From Adineta ricciae (taxonomy: Eukaryota > Rotifera > Eurotatoria > Adinetida > Adinetidae), in assembly GCA_905250025.1 (NCBI GenBank), contig CAJNOJ010000023.1, positions 186,001 to 250,000 of the forward strand: 64,000 nucleotides of DNA. Direction: 5' to 3'. Position numbers and translations under genes: made by a program. Shown piece by piece: positions 11,189 through 24,625 of the stretch. Every line of letters starts with the position of its first letter. Within the stretch, counting starts at the first letter, position 1. The notes under the pieces are model-generated. The model was not told the origin of the DNA and searched no databases. It was given only the letters and a program-made list of their open reading frames with translations.

Positions 11189-12972
11189 TTAAATTGTTTC
11201 ATTCATTGGCACCGTTTCTTCTTCGCTCAATGCTTCATCTTGTTTCGCAATAGTAGTAGCCGCTTGCATCTTAGCCCATTTTCGTGGAATAGCTGAACCA
11301 AATAGAAGATAAACGATACCACCGATTACATAAACACTACCGAATATAATATATAAAATTCTCCATTGTGCTAACACCGGCTGTTTAACAATTTTGCCGG
11401 CAATTATGTTGCCAATAAAACCAGCGAGGGATGCAAATGTATTTGCAATACCGAAGATAACACCTGAGTAAGCTGGAACAATATCTGCGAAATTAACGAT
11501 GTAACCGCTGCCATAGCCGAGACCTTGAAGAGTATGTTAAGTTATGTACGTGAATAGACAGATGGAAAAGCGAAATCTTACCAGAACTAGCCAAGAATAC
11601 AAGTGTAGTAATAATGCCTAATAGTTTTTGTGTGTGATCACAAAAATAGAATGATAACATGCAGAGAGCTGGCAGAAATGATGTTAGAGAATTGAACAGT
11701 TTTCTGGCACTTGTTAAACTTAGAGTTTTCGCGCGAACGAGATGATCGGTTGCAATACCTGAAAAGTAGCAATTTTGTTAGACCAGCGATTTTTCATTGG
11801 TTAAGCCTCACCTGATGTTAAACTGCTTAACAATGTTAGAAAGAAGCCAAATGCTAAGATATAACCAGCGAGCTGTGCTGGCAGTCCCAAAAGTTGAGTG
11901 AGAATTTTACCGAAATTGGTCAGGAAGAAAAATAAACCGAATAGATTAGCTATGTGCGTTACCATTAAAGCCATGAGAGGTTTTGACGTAACGATATTTT
12001 TCCATGGAATCGATGCTAAGGACATAGTTCGTTTCTTTCCTGTACTGCCAGTGAGACTGCATATATAATCACGTTCGTGAGCGCTAATTGTTTTATGGTG
12101 ATTCGGGGCGTCAGCTGTTAACCAAATCCACAAAACGAGCCAAGTGAAGCCGAGAAAAGCAGACATAGAAAACAAGTACATCCATCCGGAATTCAAATAT
12201 CGGCAGAGCAAACCACCAGTTAACATGGTAATAGATGTGCCAAGATGAGTACCACAGAATCCGATCGATGCCAACGTACTTCTTTCTTGTGGTACTGCCC
12301 ATAAGGACCATAAGGCAACTGTGGCGGGAAAAAGGACACCATGCGCGAGGCCAATGATAAAGCGGAGAATAAAAATAAGGATAACATGTGTATTTGGCAT
12401 GGTATACATTATGGTCAAAGCCATGGTAGCTAATGAGCTGGTACCAAGAGAAGTTGCATAGACCCATTTAGCGCCTAGAACTGTTGCTAACCAACCACCT
12501 AATGGTAAAGGTGAAGAGATAAGAGACTAAGTACAATCGAAAAGAAAGCATCTATATAGTCACCTGGCACTTGTGTAAATATGTATCCGGCCCAATAACC
12601 ACCTAGAAGATCTTGTTGTTGTTCTTCATTCCAAAAGAATTGTTTTTTCTCGAAAAGGCCATTTATCATCTGGGTGTTACCAGATTGTTTTCCTTTTGAT
12701 GAATCATCAATATTATTCGATACACGGTCTGGAAGATTTCCTTTCGTATCAACCAGTTGTACCCGATGATTACTTGGAACGGTACGATTAACCATGCATA
12801 CGATGGCAATTGGCAAATTCACACGCTGCGAGTATTGGACAACAAAAGCGAAGAAAACGAGTAACGCCAAGGTGAAACGCGTTGACGGAACAAAACGCGG
12901 CGGAGTTTGGCCATCAACATAACCTGCTGTTCTTTCTGTAACCATCTTCAAATAACAAACTAAAAACTTCAA
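11189..12972 (-). CDS. SLC17-family anion transporter (MFS), four exons
   Basis: Exons 12972-12564, 12498-11812, 11758-11582 and 11523-11189 join in frame to 535 residues; an internal Met at 12945 (MVTERTAG) is an alternative start. About twelve membrane segments are predicted. Family hallmarks are TM1 QYSQRVNLPIAIVCMVN, a glycosylatable first luminal loop, TM2 FTQVPGGWLA across the first splice junction and the TM4 RFIIGLAHGVLFPA motif. Known members carry phosphate, glutamate, urate or sialic acid in synaptic vesicle, lysosomal or plasma membranes; the substrate here cannot be read from sequence. The TM4 motif has His where many relatives have Glu (GxxEG). The C-terminus is short and acidic (ALSEEETVPMNETI). 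It starts 737 bp from, and diverges from, BiP. Confidence 0.9.
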
Positions 12973-13709
12973 AAATATCTTTTCATTGCATCTACATATC
13001 TACAGAACGTTATCTGAATACAGACATACACACGCACAATGTATGATTCTTAAATGCCATAAAGATGGAAATATAACGTGTTATTATATTCTCTCTTTCT
13101 TTTCTACTTTCTTCTATTCATCATGACCCTATGTGTTCTTTCCTCTTTTTTTCTCTATGACATCCTTGTCTTTTCCCGAGCAAAAAAAAAAAGAACAGGA
13201 ATCGATGACATTGTTCGACACCAGGATTACTAAAAATATATCGATTATATGCTACTAGTAAGAATGAAAATGTAGACTCTGCAAGTTTTTTCTTCAGTTT
13301 GTCTTTTTTTTCTTTTATTCTCGATTGTTTTACTCGCCAAATATATTCACGAGAGGACGTAGCGTATTCTATTCAAACATTAACAGCCTTCAAACTAACA
13401 TATGTCGCTATTTCAACACTGAAATTCCATTTTGTAAGATGATTGAGCAATAAACTGAGACACTTCTCGGCAGTATTTATTTCAAAAACGTGATTTTACA
13501 TTTTTCAAGTGCAAATTGTTTGATACGCTACCACGTTGCTTGACGTCACTAACCATGTTTTGCTGGGCCAATCAAATGCAGACAACATATTCGTCCATCA
13601 TACAAGAGAGAGAATACGTACGTATTGCTGCAGTATTCGCTAGCTCACATAAATACTGCGGCTTTTCTTCGTTATTGTCATTCGATAACAAATCGTAGAT
13701 CCGTTAAAT
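12973..13709. promoter_or_regulatory. Divergent promoter region, SLC17 (-) and BiP (+), with ER-stress-like motifs
   Basis: Upstream of BiP there is CCACG at 13531-13535, a palindromic TGACGTCA at 13541-13548 and CCAAT at 13568-13572, then a TATA-like CATAAATA at 13648-13655 about 55 bp before the ATG. These are the half-elements bound by NF-Y, ATF6 and XBP1 in animal ER-stress promoters, but the spacing is not the canonical CCAAT-N9-CCACG. The rest is pyrimidine-rich. Confidence 0.4.
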
Positions 13710-15975
<2,266 letters not shown>

Positions 15976-16709
15976 AGCGAGCAATTAGTTTCAATAACGC
16001 TAGAAAAGAATGTCAGATTTGTCCATATTTATCGTTGAATATCATTTTGCTCATTTCGTGCGTTAATATTTTTATGAAAAGTCACCAAGCACGAATACTT
16101 GCGCGTTGATTTTCTTGTTTGTTTCTTATTTTTATTGTTCTTAATGTGTGACACTGTTTTCTCCCGAAATATATGCATGGATACAAAAACCAAATACTTC
16201 CGTTCGTTCATCAACAGATCGTCAAAAGACAGCGGCGTTCTTTTTTTTCAGAACTTTGAATTTCAGATAGATATATTTATTCAATTATTTGAAGAACGAA
16301 AAAATGAAGAAATACAAAATATAAAATATAGACGACAATAGATATATAGACAACCATTGAATATACACATTCTCAATATAAATTGTGTATACGAGTATAA
16401 GCATATACACCAGACAACAAGAGAAAGAGAGAGAGAGAGAAAAATAGACTTGTGCGCGTATTTTCTACTACCTCTAGTGAACAAAAGTAATGCCAAACAA
16501 GCAAAAATTGCACGAAAAAAAAACAAATAAACCAAAAGAGGCAGCAGCGATGGCGGCGGCAGCGAAAAGAAAAATGACTAGAAGACGAAGATAGGTAATA
16601 GAATAAAATTAACTCGACAGATAATGGCACGCACAAAGACAAAAACAACAGTTAAATGACTAGAATTTCATAAAGAGAAAGAGAAACGAATTATGCGTTA
16701 GGCAATGTT
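15976..16709. other. Intergenic between converging genes, with a GA-rich simple repeat
   Basis: Converging 3' UTRs of BiP (+) and PKC (-). A GAGAGA run sits at 16421-16440 and long A-rich tracts follow. Short frames here are low-complexity shadows. Confidence 0.5.
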
Positions 16710-19700
16710 TTACATATCGGTTTGATCTGTTGTCGAACGATTCATACTAGATGATTTATTATTTATCATTGATTTCGCTTGAGCATTTGTCGTTGACGAA
16801 GAATTCGATGATGGCATGGAATTTAATTGAACTGGTGCTGTGGCTGAGTTATGTTTTGTTTCCATATGTGGAATCGGCGTATGATCTGTTTTGACAACCG
16901 TTATAGTAGATGATACGGTTTCATTTGTTGCGGATTGATGCGATAAGATAGGTGTCATCGGTAACGGTTGTTTTAAGTTAATGGCTAAATCATCTCGTAA
17001 TGCGCGTCGACCATCATTAGCATCATCTTTCGGCATTTCACCACGTTCTAAGCAACGCCAATCAGGATTTTGATATGAAAATTCTTTGAATTCATCTTGA
17101 TTTATTGCTTTGACAATGACAGATTCGATCGGTGTAAATGCGACTGGCATGTTGGTAAAATCTTTATCAAAATTACTTGTATCGCGTGGATTAACCTGAA
17201 AATAAACGTAGAATAGAAGATAGAAAAGATGAAAGTTGATATCACTTACCACTTTTGGTTTGAATGGCGGTTTGATTTGACGTCGTTCTAAAGCTTCCCA
17301 ATCAATTTTACCAACAAAAAATGCATGACGTTTAATTGCGTCTTCACCACCTTGTGCAGCAACGCAACCAAGACGTTTAGCTGGATTTTTCGTCATAAAC
17401 TAAAACGTACACGATATTCAGTTTTCCATAAGATCATACAAAAAAGAATCTTTGTTTCCTTACAGATTTAAGAATATGTACAGCTTCTTTTGATAACCAA
17501 ACAGGATATAGAACTTCATCGCGTAGAATCGATTCAAATAAACTATCTTCATCATCTGCTTCGAACGGTGGTTGACCGGCCATCATTTCATACATCAATA
17601 CTCCTAATGCCCACCAATCAACGGAAAATGAATAATCTAACTCTTGAAGGATTTCAGGCGCAATATAATCTAGAAATGTACACATTCAACGTGAACAGTT
17701 CGTCGAAGACATCATTCCTAAGGACGTACCAGGTGTACCACAAAAAGTTGATGTCAGTTTGCCATCGAATATACCTTCTTTACACATACCAAAGCTGAAA
17801 TCAACGATAGAGAACGGTTTATGTACATTCACGAAATTCGTTAACAGGCGTTCAACGACACTCTGATCAATATTCTCTCGTGTTCACAGGAACGCGATAG
17901 GGAAAGGCTTATTCTCATGAACAAATATTACAACCTATCACTCATTATAGGTCATCATATTTCAACATGAATTATCTTGACCTATAAAAATCAAATTGTC
18001 CTTTAATGATCAATGAAACAAGCATCTTTCGTTTGTTTCAACGAGTGTAGATATGCTATCAATTTGTTATTCTAAATATAGGACTTACTCGGCAATTTTA
18101 CAATGTCCTTCGGCATCAAGTAGAATGTTGTCGAGTTTGAGATCGCTAAATGAAGAAAACGATTGATATTTACATAAACATGTTCAAAAAGGTGAATGAC
18201 TCTCTTACCGATAGATAACACCATGTCGATGTAAGAACATTAATGCTAATGTCACTTCTGACGCATAGAAACGTGCGCGAACTTCATCAAATTTACGCGA
18301 ACGTTGAATTTGAAACATTAAATCTCCACCATTCACATATTCCATAATTAAAAATAAGCGCTCCTACAAAACGAAAACGCAAGTGCATCGGAAAGCAGCA
18401 TTGACATAATTTACCTTCGTTTGGAAACTACAGTACAATCCGGTTAAGAATGGATGTCGTGCGGCTAAGGCTAAGATTCGTCGTTCAGTCATTGTACATT
18501 CGACATCATCATTTTGAATAATTGCATCTTTATTGAGCACTTTTATAGCAAAAACTTCACCAGATGCTTTGTGTTCACCTAACATTACCTTAAATGCAAG
18601 GAAAAAAACAATCAAATTAATTATTTATGACTTTCATGTGCAAAGAAGGTTATTTTACTTTTCCAAACGATCCTTTTCCTAACATTTTCATGAAATTAAA
18701 GTCGTCAATAGAATAGTGATGTTTTCGTTTGGTCGCGATATCTTCGAACGATGCCGGCGGAGGTGTTGCATGTTTTGTTGTTGTTGATGAAGCTTGATTA
18801 GCAGATGATGCTAAAAAAAGAAGCTCTCGGATTTCATCGACATTCTTCAGTAATCCAATACATACTATCTACTTCACTTGGTGGATTTGTCTAAATGGAG
18901 GTTGATAGGGGGAAAAAAGCGAAAGAATTTTATGTAGATATATGAAATCGAGTACAGAATCAGCTCGTTACCATCTTTTGTGGTTCAGTGTTGATATTGA
19001 GATCGGCGAGAACTGACGCAAGTTTCTTCTTGTCTAAACCACAATCATTGGCGACATTGCGCGTACAACGTTTATGGACATTCAATTTGCATTCTAAATG
19101 TATATAAAAGATATTTTCAAAAAAAGCAGAGTTCAGCACCAGAACAATCGTTGAAGGAAAAGAAACTACATTGTCTTCCGATCTCGTTACGGCCTATGAC
19201 AAGTCTTGACCAGAAATAACATACCTCGACATTGCATTCCTTGATTCCACGCTCCCCATAAGAGTGATCCACAATGATCACAAAAAGTAAATAATCGATA
19301 TGTATGTGCAACAAATCGATGTGGAACGTTAATTTTAAAACGTTTTTCACGGTACTAGAACAGGCACACAAGAGAATTCCTCGATAGTCAAAGAAGTAAT
19401 ATATTCTACTTCAAAACATGTTCGAATTCCTGGACAAGTTGTCACTACCGATGCCTTACAACGTTTATGTATCACACATGTACACACTAAAAAAGAAACA
19501 GAAACAAATAAGTTTCAGTCATTCTCGAGAAAATCTCGACATGCGCCGCACACAACGGTCTCTCTTCGTTGATCAACCGTATTCCACAAAACAAGCACAA
19601 GTGATTCACTTGAAGAATACAATAGTGATCGGGAAGCAACATCCATTCTTACCTTGACATTGATAACCTTGTGTACGAAAGATACCCCTGGAAAAAGGTG

Positions 19701-20393
19701 TGTTAGTTAGTTCATCTCAACTTTCAGACGATATGTCTCTCCTACGATGATTCCCTTGTCTGTTATTCAATAGAAATCTTACCAGATAAATTCAGAACAT
19801 ATTGAGCAGAATGTTGGTTGACGAAAAAACGTGGCCATAAATTTATGTCCATTGATCTCATACACACGACGCACGACAGCGAAACGTCGTTGGGCAAAAG
19901 CTCGTTTGTTTTGTTTAAAATGTCGTTCATTACTGACAGCTAGAAAGCAACAGAAGTCAGTTGAAAATCCAACGCAGCTCATGTCAAACTTACAATCAGT
20001 AAATTGTCCTTGTAGTTCGATTGCGATATGAATTCGTCCAGCTGGTTCGAGATCGACCCAAATGTCACTCTTCTTATCATGAATTTTCTCAAATTTCACC
20101 GTGCAATCGGCAACGAACTCATCCGGCGGTAAAGCAGCATCATGAAAAATCGTGAAATGTAACTGTTGACCGCTATGTACATCTCGGATAAACTCTTCAT
20201 TGAACACGGGCGACGTCGTCTTCTCTTTTGTATGAGTACGACCTAATGGCAGATCATCGATATCAATCGAGATATATGGACTAAGGAAAGCAGTCGAAGG
20301 ATTTGCAGGAAAATAACGCGTTGAATGTTGTGTTGCACGGAGATCGTCAGCTTCGATGAGTTTTAAAATCATTTTACCATTGAAAACAACCAT
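16710..20393 (-). CDS. Novel-type protein kinase C (epsilon/eta-like), fifteen exons
   Basis: Exons 20393-19994, 19939-19783, 19687-19653, 19486-19410, 19354-19225, 19093-18972, 18890-18866, 18810-18659, 18588-18415, 18363-18209, 18145-18089, 17794-17730, 17669-17464, 17399-17250 and 17195-16710 join in frame to 796 residues. Order: N-terminal C2-like domain (1-130), a basic pseudosubstrate with Ala at the acceptor site ([11 protein letters not shown]), C1A and C1B with complete zinc ligands, a linker, and an AGC kinase ([25 protein letters not shown], activation loop [10 protein letters not shown]). Turn motif FTPIES and hydrophobic motif FKEFSY follow. C2-first order means Ca-independent, diacylglycerol-regulated PKC. 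About 95 extra Ser/Thr/Asn-rich residues follow the hydrophobic motif, where most PKCs end. Two exons are only 35 and 25 nt. Confidence 0.94.
17946..17986. repeat. Short inverted repeat inside the longest PKC intron
   Basis: ATAGGTCA and its complement TGACCTAT face each other across about 23 bp in the 294-nt intron 17795-18088, which is five times longer than its neighbours. It may be a hairpin or a remnant of a small insertion; nothing else supports a mobile element. Confidence 0.35.
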
Positions 20394-21607
20394 GCTTGCC
20401 TTTTCATGAGCTTTTGAAATAGTTAAGAGACTAAGAACATTTTTCAGCTGTTATTGACAAGAGAAAAAAAAATAAACGGCAAGAATGCAAGGAAAACAGA
20501 ATATTGGCAGCCATTTTATTTTACTCATGGAAATACTCAAGACACGATGGTAAATGACTCTTCCGGTTGTGACTTCAAAAGATTTTTTAGGAAATTATGT
20601 CGTGAAAAGTTAAAATTTTCTATAGAAAATTATTATTCTATCGATACATTTTCGTAGATCATCGATTTCGAATAATCGGCATAGATGTCGCTAGTTTGTT
20701 GTTAATTAAACATGGTGTGAATATACATATTAATATCGCCATTCAAACGATAATATTTTGAACCAATGTCTTTTTCGTGTAGTACATCGAAAATGGTATC
20801 AAGAGTATCATTCGTATATAAGAAGAGAAGACATATCGAAAGATAGAATTTATTTACCTACATTATAATGAAAGTCTAGCATTTTGTACTATTTCTGGTT
20901 GCTATTAACAGGAAGGAAACAACATGTTTTAATTTGTCGTAATAAATAGGTTTACACCTATAATTTTTAAAATATAGACACTAGAATTTCAGTTCAATAA
21001 TTGACATGTATGAGCAAGAAAGTCATTTACTCAGTTCAATCATCGCTTCGCAACTCTTTTTTGGTTTAATATTAGAATCATCCTCCATTCTTATCTGAAT
21101 AACTAAGAATAGTCCCTAACGATAGCATTTCCTTCTCGTATGGATCACTTAGCCGAGATCATGTTTCTCTATGAACATATTCGTTCGATTGTCAATCTCA
21201 AACATAACGCGAAAATTTTGCATACAGTGCCAAGCCTTAGTTACACTCTCCTTCATAGGAATGTGTAAGTACCAGCCGACAAATGAAAGAGGATATTCTA
21301 TTTTTAAAACTATGAAAACAAAATTTTCTGCGTTTGTTGAAATCTCGCGTAAACTAAGGGACATTGCATAGTTGAAGTGTTTCTTTTCTTACCAAGTATA
21401 GTTTGTGCACAAGAAGTGCTGTAAATTCACCAAAGTACTTTCTTTCTTATTTCACTCAAGAGCACGTCTTCACAATAGTCTCTTTAAAATTAAACGACTT
21501 TTCCGCATCGGTAAATGTAACAAGCATAAAACGTTTATTTTCTGCAAATAAAACTAACATATCTGAAAGCCATGGTTTTACTGCGGTCAACCAAATCGCA
21601 TGATGAA
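20394..21607. other. Intergenic between diverging genes, 1.2 kb
   Basis: 5' regions of PKC (-) and the second SRYF-type GPCR (+). Only short chance frames; no RNA gene or repeat recognised. Confidence 0.5.
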
Positions 21608-22546
21608 ATGAACGATAGAGAAGTGTTCTATTTAATTATAAAGATCATGCTTATTCTACTCACATTACTTGGCATTATCTTTTCGGCAACAGTTATTTTA
21701 ACAATAGTTTTACATTGGAGAGCGCATTGTCGATCAGTTGTCAACCTTTTGATCTGTAATTCCTGCTTGACTCTCCTTTTTCTTGGATTAACAGTCATTT
21801 TTCAAGTATCTCATATGAACAAGTACGAGGAAAATACAATTTTCTGCCGATTTCGCGCTGCTCTTTACCTTAGTGCATGTATGTGTGCGTCTTTATCATA
21901 CCTCATTCAAGCAATTTCACGTTACTTCATAACGATTCTCTACAAATACAGATTTCTCGCGACATTCCGTACGAATATAATCTTAATTCTACTTATCTGG
22001 GTATACAGTTTCATCTTACCAGCTCTGGTTTTTATTTCACCGAGTGCTTATCAGCATGAGTCGGAATCTCGAATGTGTGTTCTAACAACTAAATTGTTTT
22101 ACACATCATTTCTTGTTGTTACTCTCGTATTCATTGTACCTATCAGTATCATTATTACTCTCTATTTTGTCATACTTCGTCAATCAACAGGGCAAAGTCG
22201 CACGTATTTCAGTCAACTCGCTACACCGCGAATGAAACGAACTTTAAAAGTCTTTCGGAATGTCATGATTTCAGTGATTGTTCTTGCTATTGGTGGCACA
22301 CCCTACGTTTTCTGTGTTATCATGAACACATTCATCGAAATACCCTGGCAATTGTATTCAACAGCATTCTTATTTATATCGCTTTCTGCCACATTGAACT
22401 CATTAGCACTTTTCTTCATTAATCGACAGATTCGACTGTTGGTTTACAAAAACCTTCACTTTCAGCAGACTGAATATGAAGATACAACTACAGACGACGA
22501 CCAAGCCATGCCACAAACGATACGAATGCCACCGACAATCATATGA
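21608..22546 (+). CDS. Rhodopsin-like 7TM receptor (paralogue of 5808-6785)
   Basis: The coding frame is open from 21572, but the start at 21608 (MNDREVFYL) aligns with the first residue of the paralogue at 6785 and is chosen, giving 312 residues. Seven hydrophobic segments; TM3 cysteine in IFCRFRA and ECL2 cysteine in ESRMC. AISRYF takes the DRY place, GGTPY lies in TM6, and FFINRQI replaces NPxxY in TM7. The cytoplasmic tail is short and acidic (EDTTTDDDQ). The two receptors share long identical motifs and are clearly duplicates, but lie about 15 kb apart in opposite orientation with unrelated genes between. Ligand unknown. An AATAAA signal follows near 22599. Confidence 0.82.
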   Translation: MNDREVFYLIIKIMLILLTLLGIIFSATVILTIVLHWRAHCRSVVNLLICNSCLTLLFLGLTVIFQVSHMNKYEENTIFCRFRAALYLSACMCASLSYLIQAISRYFITILYKYRFLATFRTNIILILLIWVYSFILPALVFISPSAYQHESESRMCVLTTKLFYTSFLVVTLVFIVPISIIITLYFVILRQSTGQSRTYFSQLATPRMKRTLKVFRNVMISVIVLAIGGTPYVFCVIMNTFIEIPWQLYSTAFLFISLSATLNSLALFFINRQIRLLVYKNLHFQQTEYEDTTTDDDQAMPQTIRMPPTII

Positions 22547-22951
22547 TCATATACTGCCATTGTCTTTCTATGTACTATTTCTAAATGTTTTCAATTCAAA
22601 TAAAATCCGAATGGGATATAACGTCATTTGAACTTTGTAAATAATTATCTCTCATTGATGTACAAATAGAATGTAGACATGACAGTTCGATACTTTGAAT
22701 TACATCACAATTGAATGTGTTAATGCGCATTATGTCATATGTATTATCGAGTAGCAATTACCGATTGAAATCAAACGAACATTTTGCACAATCTATTCTT
22801 CTTCTATACCCATATAAACACTAATAAGCAAATCGGACACATCTCTCGGTAAAGCAAAGTAGGTTCTATTTCTAAAATATTTAAACAATAGGTTTATTGA
22901 TTTGCAAAAGAGATAAATAGTCTACAAAGTGTGCTGAAACGTAATGATATT
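22547..22951. other. Intergenic between converging genes
   Basis: 3' UTRs of the GPCR (+) and the EF-hand gene (-); nothing else seen. Confidence 0.5.
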
Positions 22952-23670
22952 CTAACCCATTAGAAGTTCTCGAACGTAGCCACATTTGACAAACTCACAG
23001 AATTCTATAATGAATAGCTGTTTTCAGAAAAGTTTGTTTGGAAAGAAATGCTTTCATTACCTTGAAATGAAATATGGTTATTTCGATGCGCAAATGTTTG
23101 TCGAAGTGTTTCGTAGAGATAGAAATTCCTTTCTAAATCATTTTGGTTACGATTGAATGCTTTGAGTAGTTTCAAAAGCGAGTGAAATTCTTCTTGATCA
23201 ACAGTACCATTCGACTTTTGATCAAACAATCGGTCGTAAGTTGAACGCAATATGAAGTCGTTAATGTCCGCGGCATTATGAGCAAAGACAGGAGCGATTA
23301 AATCAGTAAATTGCTCGAATTTCATATTTAGTAATTCTGAAAAGGGTCCACACTCTGTTATGGGTGTGTTTTAGACAAGAAAATCATACTTTTCGAATGA
23401 ATGTGCTTTTGGGCTTCGAGAAATTGTTTTTCGGTCATTCGCAGGCGAAAACTTTGACATGGATTAGCTTGAAACCAACAAAACTCCACTAGAACAAAGA
23501 AGTGGACGATTACGTTTCGACGTTCAACGGTATCCGTTCGAGAACAAACCTTCAACAACCCGTTTACCAATCGTTTTTACATATTTCGAATACTTATTGA
23601 TCAATTCAGCATTGAACAACGGTGTTGTTTGCCGCAATTGTTGTTGTTCAGCAAGTACTTCTAAGCTCAT
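22952..23670 (-). CDS. EF-hand protein, four exons
   Basis: Exons 23670-23568, 23488-23390, 23336-23061 and 23004-22952 join in frame to 176 residues, all GT-AG. One clear EF-hand loop is DQKSNGTVDQEE with flanking helices (STYDRLF and FHSLLKLL). A second, degenerate one is near the C-terminus (HRNNHISFQEFCEF), where the glutamate-containing end is conserved but the first acidic ligand is not. The N-terminus is Gln-rich (VLAEQQQLRQTT). No myristoylation glycine and no membrane segment, so probably a cytosolic Ca sensor or adaptor. I cannot place it in a named EF-hand family. Confidence 0.75.
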
Positions 23671-24625
23671 ATTTTCTTCCAATAACAATCTTCACGTATT
23701 GCCTTCCCTTGCACACCTACTTCACTCGATCAATCTACAACACAAAAAGAAACGTTAAATACTCACATCAATGTGTCATACGATTATGAAGAAAGAGAGA
23801 AAACGGTAAATGTCAAAAAGCTTAAACAATATACGGATAGAATGCTTATACTGAAATAAGTCTATCAAAACAAGAGATCATATTTTCACTCATTGAAAAT
23901 AGAAACATCCAGTTCACGATACTTTATGACGATAAATACATGTTCAGATTGATTCGTTGACTCTTCTAGTTCAGTAGCCTTTGTCCACAAGCAAAAAATG
24001 GTGACTTTCTTTCTCTCTCTCTCTAGCTTAATTGCCCAAACGTTTAGTTACATGTCGAATGTTCGCACTCATGAATGTGTATTGTATTCAAATAGTCGAA
24101 ATACAAAATCAATCAATATTCCTTTGTTAATAAGAAAAAAAAGTAATTGAAAAAAAATTGGCTGTCTGAACGGTTAGTCAGATGACGAATGCAATTTTTC
24201 TTTTTCTCTACTAGTCCCTCTTTGTATGTCGGCGTACGTTCAAATTCCTAGTCAACGTCCCTATCGAATAGAATAGCTTGAAACGATTATTTGCTCTTAT
24301 GAATTAATTCGTAAAACTAACAAACGCATCGTTTGCAATCGAGTTGTTTTGCATTTATTTCGTAACAGAACACTTGAGAGATGTCAATACAACATATTAC
24401 GATCACAGAATTGAAGAACTGTCTCATCATGCATCGTTGAGTTCGAACGAATATTTTGTCTTTGATCTTTGATGAGTAAGAAATCAAATGAACGAATTTT
24501 ATTCTGATTTTTCTTTGTTGTTGAATATCCTCATACAAACAACAACAAGAACAACAACACATAAGCAGAGGAAAGAAAACAAAGTAAAGAAAAACTAACA
24601 CATATATAAAGACAAATGTATGTTT
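23671..24625. other. Intergenic, about 1 kb
   Basis: 5' side of the EF-hand gene and 3' UTR of RNPS1, with a CT-repeat at about 24010-24026. The 94-codon Cys-rich minus frame at 24317-24601 is within the presumed RNPS1 3' UTR and has no support. Confidence 0.45.

Noticed and set aside
17795-18088. Mobile element inside the long PKC intron
   Set aside because: Only one 8-bp inverted pair; no target-site duplication or transposase remnant.
24317-24601. Small Cys-rich membrane-like minus frame
   Set aside because: Lies in the presumed RNPS1 3' UTR; no conservation signal or splice evidence.
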